From the NCBI GenBank assembly GCA_005768755.1, contig VAFL01000032.1, positions 1-18,128 on the forward strand: DNA of 18,128 nucleotides, written 5' to 3'. Under the pieces are notes generated by a model. It saw only the letters and a list, made by a program, of their open reading frames with translations. It was not told the origin of the DNA and did not search any database. The position numbers and the translations under genes were made by a program. Below, in pieces: positions 14,730-18,128 of the stretch. The stretch's first letter is position 1. Every line of letters starts with the position of its first letter. Origin of the DNA: Paracoccus denitrificans. GTDB lineage: Bacteria; Pseudomonadota; Alphaproteobacteria; Rhodobacterales; Rhodobacteraceae.

Positions 14730-15452
14730 CTAATGCGTCGCCGACAGAAATTGCTGCAGGTTCGGGTCTTTGGGATTGCCGAACAGTTCCGCAGGTGGGG
14801 CGATTTCGGCCATCACACCCTGATGGAAGAAGGCCACGCGGTCTGAAACCTCTCGCGCGAATTTCATCTCATGCGTAACGCAGATCATGGTCATCCCCTC
14901 GGATGCAAGCATCCGCAGCGTGTCCAGCACCTCGCCCACAAGCTGCGGGTCAAGGGCAGACGTCACCTCGTCAAACAACATGTAATCGGGCGACATCGCC
15001 AACGCGCGGGCAATCGCCATGCGCTGCTGCTGCCCGCCGGAAAGACGCCCTGGATAGACATCCAGCTTGTCGCCAAGTCCGACATGGTTCAGCTGCTTTT
15101 CGGCCATCGCCTCGGCCTCGGCCTTTGACTGTTTCAGCACCTTGCGGGGTGCCAGCATGACGTTTTCCTTGACCGTCAGATGCGGGAAGGCGTTCCATTG
15201 CTGGAACACGATGCCGATCTTCTGGCGCAGCTTGTTCAGGTCGGTGGACTTGGCATGAACCTCGACCCCGTCGACGGTGATCTTGCCCGCCTGAATGGGC
15301 TCCAGCCCGTTGATGCAGGTCAGCAGCGTCGATTTACCCGAACCGGAACCGCCGATAACGGTCAGCACCTCGCCTTTCTGGACGGTCAGGTTGATGCCTT
15401 TCAGCACCTCCAGCGCGCCGAAGGATTTGCGGACGTTCTCGATCTCAATCAT
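14730..15452 (-). CDS. hypQ: Amino-acid ABC transporter ATP-binding protein (HisP/GlnQ type)
   Basis: The 240-residue ATPase has all nucleotide-binding motifs: Walker A GGSGSGKST (34-42), Q-loop FQQ (83-85), signature LSGGQQQR (137-144), Walker B YMLFDE with Asp161-Glu162, D-loop SALDP and the switch His194. The Walker A motif has Gly where Pro is common, which should not affect function. It energises the two permeases encoded just upstream. Its start overlaps the second permease gene by 8 bases. It belongs to the polar amino-acid uptake family, and the following hydroxyproline enzymes suggest trans-4-hydroxyproline as substrate, as for HypMNPQ of S. meliloti. Confidence 0.93.
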   Translation of the reverse strand: MIEIENVRKSFGALEVLKGINLTVQKGEVLTVIGGSGSGKSTLLTCINGLEPIQAGKITVDGVEVHAKSTDLNKLRQKIGIVFQQWNAFPHLTVKENVMLAPRKVLKQSKAEAEAMAEKQLNHVGLGDKLDVYPGRLSGGQQQRMAIARALAMSPDYMLFDEVTSALDPQLVGEVLDTLRMLASEGMTMICVTHEMKFAREVSDRVAFFHQGVMAEIAPPAELFGNPKDPNLQQFLSATH

Positions 15453-16098
15453 TGGACCACCGTCTTTCCAGATAACCGCCGATACGCGCGACGGGGAAGC
15501 TGATAAGGAAGTAGAACGCGCCGCATATCGTCAGCAGCAGCAGCGGTTCCTGCAGGCGGGTAATCAGGATCTGCGTGGATTTCAGCAGCTCCGTCACCTG
15601 CACGACATAGACAAGCGCGCTGTCCTTCATGACGCCAAGCGCAAGCCCGATCCAGCTTGGCAGCGCCACCCGCGTCGCCAGCGGCATGACGATATTCGCC
15701 ATGTCCTGCCCCCAGGTCAGCCCGAGCGAGCGCGAGGCCCGGCGCAGGGTCAGCGGCACGGCCTCGATCCCGCCGCGCACGATTTCGGCGCAATAGGCCG
15801 ATGTATACAGCGTCAGCACGATGCAGGCGACCGTCAGCCCCGACAGACCCAGCCGCAGCACGGTGCCAAGGAAGGCATAGGCCAGCACCAGCTGGATCAG
15901 CAGCGGGATCGACCGGAAGATATCCAGCACGAACATCAGCGGCGCGGACCAGACCGGCCCAAGCTGATAACGGATGACCCCGAAGATGATGCCCAGGACC
16001 GTGCCGAAGAACACGGACAGCACGGTCACGAAGATTGTCATGCCCGCGCCTTTGGCAAGGAAGACGAAGTCGTTCGCGGTCAAAGCGGTATCAAACAT
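15445..16098 (-). CDS. Amino-acid ABC transporter permease (HisM/GlnP type), second of two
   Basis: The 217-residue inner-membrane protein has about five membrane segments. The permease EAA loop lies around residues 105-150 (AYCAEIVRGGIEAVP followed by RASRSLGLTWGQ), which contacts the ATPase. The DIFRSIPLLIQL segment at about 59-70 is typical of polar amino-acid permeases. The gene lies 10 bases after the first permease gene and overlaps the ATPase gene by 8 bases. It should form a heterodimer with the first permease. Confidence 0.92.
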   Translation of the reverse strand: MFDTALTANDFVFLAKGAGMTIFVTVLSVFFGTVLGIIFGVIRYQLGPVWSAPLMFVLDIFRSIPLLIQLVLAYAFLGTVLRLGLSGLTVACIVLTLYTSAYCAEIVRGGIEAVPLTLRRASRSLGLTWGQDMANIVMPLATRVALPSWIGLALGVMKDSALVYVVQVTELLKSTQILITRLQEPLLLLTICGAFYFLISFPVARIGGYLERRWSND

Positions 16099-16108
16099 GA
16101 AGGCCCCC

Positions 16109-16774
16109 TTAATACCGGAACAGACGACGAGAGATCAGCCAGGCACCGGCCTGAATGATCTTGACGATGACATAGAAGATGACTGCGGCCATGGCGAACA
16201 GCTCGAACGTGCGGAAGGTCAGCGCGTTCAGGTCCTGCGTCACGCCGTAAAGGTCAGTATTCATGCCGACGGTGACCCCAAGCGAGGTCATCAGCACCGC
16301 CCAGACCATCTGGTTCGTGATCGTCGGGAAAGAAATGCGGATCATTTGGGGAAGGACGATGAAGCGGAATGCCTGCAGGTCGGACATGCCAAGCGAGCGT
16401 CCCGCGCGCGGCTGCGTATCAGGAATGGCCTTCAGCGCGCCACGGAAGTTCTCGGCCAGATAGCCCGCGTTGTTGAAGGTGATCCCCAGCAGCAGCGACT
16501 GATAGGGCGACAGATGCAGCCCCAGCCCCGCCAGCCCGAAATGCGCCATGTAGATCTGGAACAGAGCCGGGGTGTTGCGGGCGATTTCCACCCATGTCGT
16601 CGCGATGCCTGACAGGATGCGGCTGCCGGAGCGTCGGAACAGCGTCAACAGGACTGCCAGCGCAATACCGATGAGCATGGACAGGATGGCCACCTGCATG
16701 GTGATCAGCGCGCCGTCCAGCATTTCGGGCAGACGGTTCCACGCCTGATTCCACTGGAATCTGTAATTGAACAT
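16109..16774 (-). CDS. Amino-acid ABC transporter permease (HisQ/GlnP type), first of two
   Basis: The 221-residue inner-membrane protein has about five membrane segments. It carries the family segment VEIARNTPALFQIYMAHFG (about 62-80) and an EAA-type loop (NAGYLAENFRGALKAIP followed by RAGRSLGMSDLQAF). It follows the binding-protein gene after a 65-bp gap that contains an intrinsic-type hairpin, so it may be made in smaller amounts than the binding protein. It pairs with the permease encoded downstream. Confidence 0.92.
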   Translation of the reverse strand: MFNYRFQWNQAWNRLPEMLDGALITMQVAILSMLIGIALAVLLTLFRRSGSRILSGIATTWVEIARNTPALFQIYMAHFGLAGLGLHLSPYQSLLLGITFNNAGYLAENFRGALKAIPDTQPRAGRSLGMSDLQAFRFIVLPQMIRISFPTITNQMVWAVLMTSLGVTVGMNTDLYGVTQDLNALTFRTFELFAMAAVIFYVIVKIIQAGAWLISRRLFRY

Positions 16775-16794
16775 GACCGGCTCTCGTCGTTACG

Positions 16795-16823
16795 AAAAAG
16801 CGGCGCGGAATGAACCGCGCCGC
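16795..16823 (-). terminator. Intra-operon hairpin with U-tract between binding-protein and permease genes
   Basis: On the minus strand a perfect 9-bp GC-rich stem (GCGGCGCGG / CCGCGCCGC, six-base loop) is followed directly by TTTTT (16795-16799). It starts 16 bases after the binding-protein stop codon. This is a full intrinsic-terminator structure placed inside the transporter operon. Partial termination or 3'-end protection there would raise binding-protein output over the membrane parts, as known for other ABC operons. Confidence 0.82.
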
Positions 16824-16839
16824 CCGTATGAAGGAAGTC

Positions 16840-17649
16840 CTAGCGATAGACGCCCTTGATGGTCAGGTCGGCCGGTTCGCCCTCGCCCACCCATTTCTTG
16901 TACAACTCGGCATAGCGGCCGGTGCGGACCTGCTGGTTGATGAACAGGTTCATGTAGTTGATCAGACCCTGCTCTTCGCGCAGCGCGATCAGTGCGACAT
17001 AGTCCGGCACCATCGGCGCCTTGTCGACGATCTTGATGCCGGGGAAGTTGCCGGAATCGACATTGGCCTCGGCCACTTCGACGGTGGACACGGTGGCGTC
17101 AAGCTGGCCTTGGGACAGCGCAAGGAACACGTCGGCCTGGTTCTGATAGGGACGGAATTCACCCTCGCCCCATTCGTCGACCTTGCCTTCCAGCCAGATC
17201 GCTTCATAGGTGCCGGCGGTGGCACCGACGGTCTTGCCCTTCAAGTCTTCCCATGTCGCCATCTCGACGCCTTCATTTGCCGTCACGGCATTTTCGAAGG
17301 CGTAATAGGGAATGGTAAAGCCAACTGTCTTGGCGCGTTCCAGCGTGTCAGAGGTCGAGGCGACACCGATGTCGACCTGCCCCGAGACAAGCGCCGGGAT
17401 CCGTTCGGGGAAGGTGGTTTCGACAATCTCGGCCTCGACGCCAAGGGCGGCGGCAAGATCGTTGCAGTAATCGACGTCGAATCCTTGCGGTTCGTTATTC
17501 TCGTCACGAGAGCCCATGGGCGGGAAATCCAGCACCACCGCGCAGCGCAGCGTGCCCGATCCGATGATATCGTCCAGCTTGTCGGCGAAGGCGGGGCCGG
17601 TGACGGCGGTCGTCGCGATGGCGGCGATGGTCAGAGCGTTGAATTTCAT
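16840..17649 (-). CDS. Amino-acid ABC transporter periplasmic binding protein (family 3)
   Basis: The 269-residue protein has a signal peptide (about 1-22, cleavage after AFA before DKLDD) and a family 3 solute-binding fold. Typical blocks are GTLRCAVVLDFPPMGSRDE near the mature N-terminus, the GFDVDYCNDLAAALG stretch, and SGQVDIGVASTSDTLERA, in which the Ser-Thr-Arg part should contact the amino-acid carboxylate and amino groups. The start at 17649 has GGGAGA 9 bases upstream; a longer in-frame ORF to 17790 runs through the promoter region and was rejected. It heads the ABC-hypO-epimerase-acnX operon, so hydroxyproline (or proline) is the likely ligand. Proteins of this type are usually annotated only as polar amino-acid binding. 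Confidence 0.92.
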   Translation of the reverse strand: MKFNALTIAAIATTAVTGPAFADKLDDIIGSGTLRCAVVLDFPPMGSRDENNEPQGFDVDYCNDLAAALGVEAEIVETTFPERIPALVSGQVDIGVASTSDTLERAKTVGFTIPYYAFENAVTANEGVEMATWEDLKGKTVGATAGTYEAIWLEGKVDEWGEGEFRPYQNQADVFLALSQGQLDATVSTVEVAEANVDSGNFPGIKIVDKAPMVPDYVALIALREEQGLINYMNLFINQQVRTGRYAELYKKWVGEGEPADLTIKGVYR

Positions 17650-17742
17650 TCTGTTTATTCTCCCTGTTTGGTATCCGGATCTGCGTAAGACCGATTCCAC
17701 AGGTTTTTTATCCGCATTGCGAGTCCGAAAAGCAAATATAAA

Positions 17743-17759
17743 ATACTTTTTGTATGCAA
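17743..17759. promoter_or_regulatory. Candidate regulator site upstream of the ABC-hydroxyproline operon
   Basis: Two overlapping dyads lie in an A/T-rich patch: ATAC-TTTTT-GTAT (17743-17755) and TTGTATGCAA (17750-17759, eight of ten bases palindromic). The first repeats the dyad at 5880-5892 near the deaminase. The second has the outer bases of the TTGTCGACAA operator. A weak promoter on the minus strand, TTGCTT with 17 bp to GATAAA, would lie just downstream of it. This could place the ABC operon under the same or a related GntR regulator. Confidence 0.4.
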
Positions 17760-17791
17760 CGAATGCGGGAACTGACCCAATTCCAGGCAAA

Positions 17792-17821
17792 GGCCGGGCG
17801 CAACGGCTGCCGCGCCCGGCC
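17792..17821 (-). terminator. Hairpin terminator of the aldehyde dehydrogenase gene
   Basis: A perfect 10-bp GC-rich stem (GGCCGGGCGC / GCGCCCGGCC) with a 10-base loop begins six bases past the stop codon at 17828. On the minus strand it is followed only by TTT. It separates this gene from the ABC operon, which has its own upstream A/T-rich region. Confidence 0.7.
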
Positions 17822-17827
17822 AGAAGT

Positions 17828-18128
17828 TCAGACCAGATCCTCTGGCATGACGCCTTCGGGGATGTTCTGGAAGCTTACGGGTCGCAGGAAGCGGCGGATG
17901 GACAGGGTGCCGACCGATGTCGCGCCGAAATTGGTTGAGGCGGGGTATGGTCCGCCATGGACCATGGCGTCGGCGACCTCGACCCCGGTCGGGAAGCCGT
18001 TGGCCAGCACGCGACCTGCCTTGCGTTCCAGGATCGGCAGCAGTTGGCGTGCGGCCTCGGCATCGCCGTCATCCATGTGGATCGTCGCGGTCAATTGGCC
18101 CTCGAAACCCTTGGCCAGGCGCGCCATC
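17828..18128 (-). CDS. hypH: Alpha-ketoglutarate semialdehyde dehydrogenase, C-terminal 99 residues (5' end outside window)
   Basis: Only the C-terminal fifth of an aldehyde dehydrogenase is visible, running off the right edge. It contains the oligomerisation-domain pattern RVLANGFPTGVEVADAMVHG followed by GPYPAS and a GTLSIRRFLRPVSFQ segment near the end. These are characteristic of the hydroxyproline/aldarate-type alpha-ketoglutarate semialdehyde dehydrogenases. The catalytic Cys and Glu are not in the window. It should oxidise the deaminase product to 2-oxoglutarate with NAD(P). It is on the same strand as the ABC operon but is separated from it by a hairpin and a 178-bp gap holding the ABC promoter region. 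No other gene is visible in that gap. Confidence 0.85.
   Translation of the reverse strand, partial: MARLAKGFEGQLTATIHMDDGDAEAARQLLPILERKAGRVLANGFPTGVEVADAMVHGGPYPASTNFGATSVGTLSIRRFLRPVSFQNIPEGVMPEDLV

Noticed and set aside
17650..17790. N-terminal extension of the binding protein, or a small gene in this gap
   Set aside because: The extension precedes an obvious signal peptide and crosses an A/T-rich promoter-like region. No separate small gene with a ribosome site was seen.
1..18128. CRISPR arrays, tRNA or rRNA genes, insertion sequences, prophage genes
   Set aside because: I looked for spaced direct repeats, tRNA-like cloverleaf ends, terminal inverted repeats, and transposase or integrase motifs, and saw none.

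Overview
The window is GC-rich, densely packed DNA, very probably from an alphaproteobacterium of the Rhodobacteraceae (Paracoccus-like). This is inferred from a C-terminal Hedgehog/intein (Hint) module typical of that group, a PutA without the ribbon-helix-helix domain paired with a divergent Lrp-type regulator, TRAP and ABC uptake systems, and strong codon bias with long shadow ORFs. No sequence search was run, so the assignment rests on recognised protein features. Both edges cut genes.

Layout, left to right. (1) About 1-770: the C-terminal part of a Hint-domain protein and its hairpin terminator. (2) 782-4764: a divergent pair, an Lrp/AsnC regulator (minus) and putA (plus), which oxidises L-proline to L-glutamate. 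A 13-bp perfect-stem bidirectional terminator follows putA. (3) 4847-6660, minus: a DapA-fold pyrroline-4-hydroxy-2-carboxylate deaminase and a GntR/FCD regulator. (4) 6737-10690, minus: TRAP genes dctP-dctQ-dctM followed by an atypical proline-racemase-superfamily protein, probably a trans-3-hydroxy-L-proline dehydratase. (5) 10810-17649, minus: an amino-acid ABC transporter (binding protein, two permeases, ATPase), then an FAD D-hydroxyproline dehydrogenase, a Cys/Cys 4-hydroxyproline 2-epimerase and a fused aconitase X (cis-3-hydroxy-L-proline dehydratase). (6) 17828-18128: the C-terminus of an alpha-ketoglutarate semialdehyde dehydrogenase running off the right edge.

Together the genes form a catabolic island for proline and three hydroxyproline isomers. 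trans-4-Hydroxy-L-proline is epimerised, oxidised, deaminated and oxidised again to 2-oxoglutarate. trans-3- and cis-3-hydroxy-L-proline are dehydrated to pyrroline-2-carboxylate, which needs a reductase (not seen here) to give L-proline for PutA. Two different uptake systems are present.

The most interesting non-coding signal is a shared palindrome, TGTCGACA. It occurs in front of dctP, the deaminase gene and gntR. At the first two it overlaps a candidate -35 box with the same 16-nt spacing to a -10 box. At gntR it is part of a 34-bp inverted repeat. This looks like the operator of the local GntR regulator. A second dyad, ATAC-N5-GTAT, is shared by the deaminase and ABC-operon promoter regions. 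The enzymes belong to known families. The parts that may be new are the Ser/Thr active-site pair of the dehydratase-like protein, the regulatory architecture, and the absence from the window of a pyrroline-2-carboxylate reductase.
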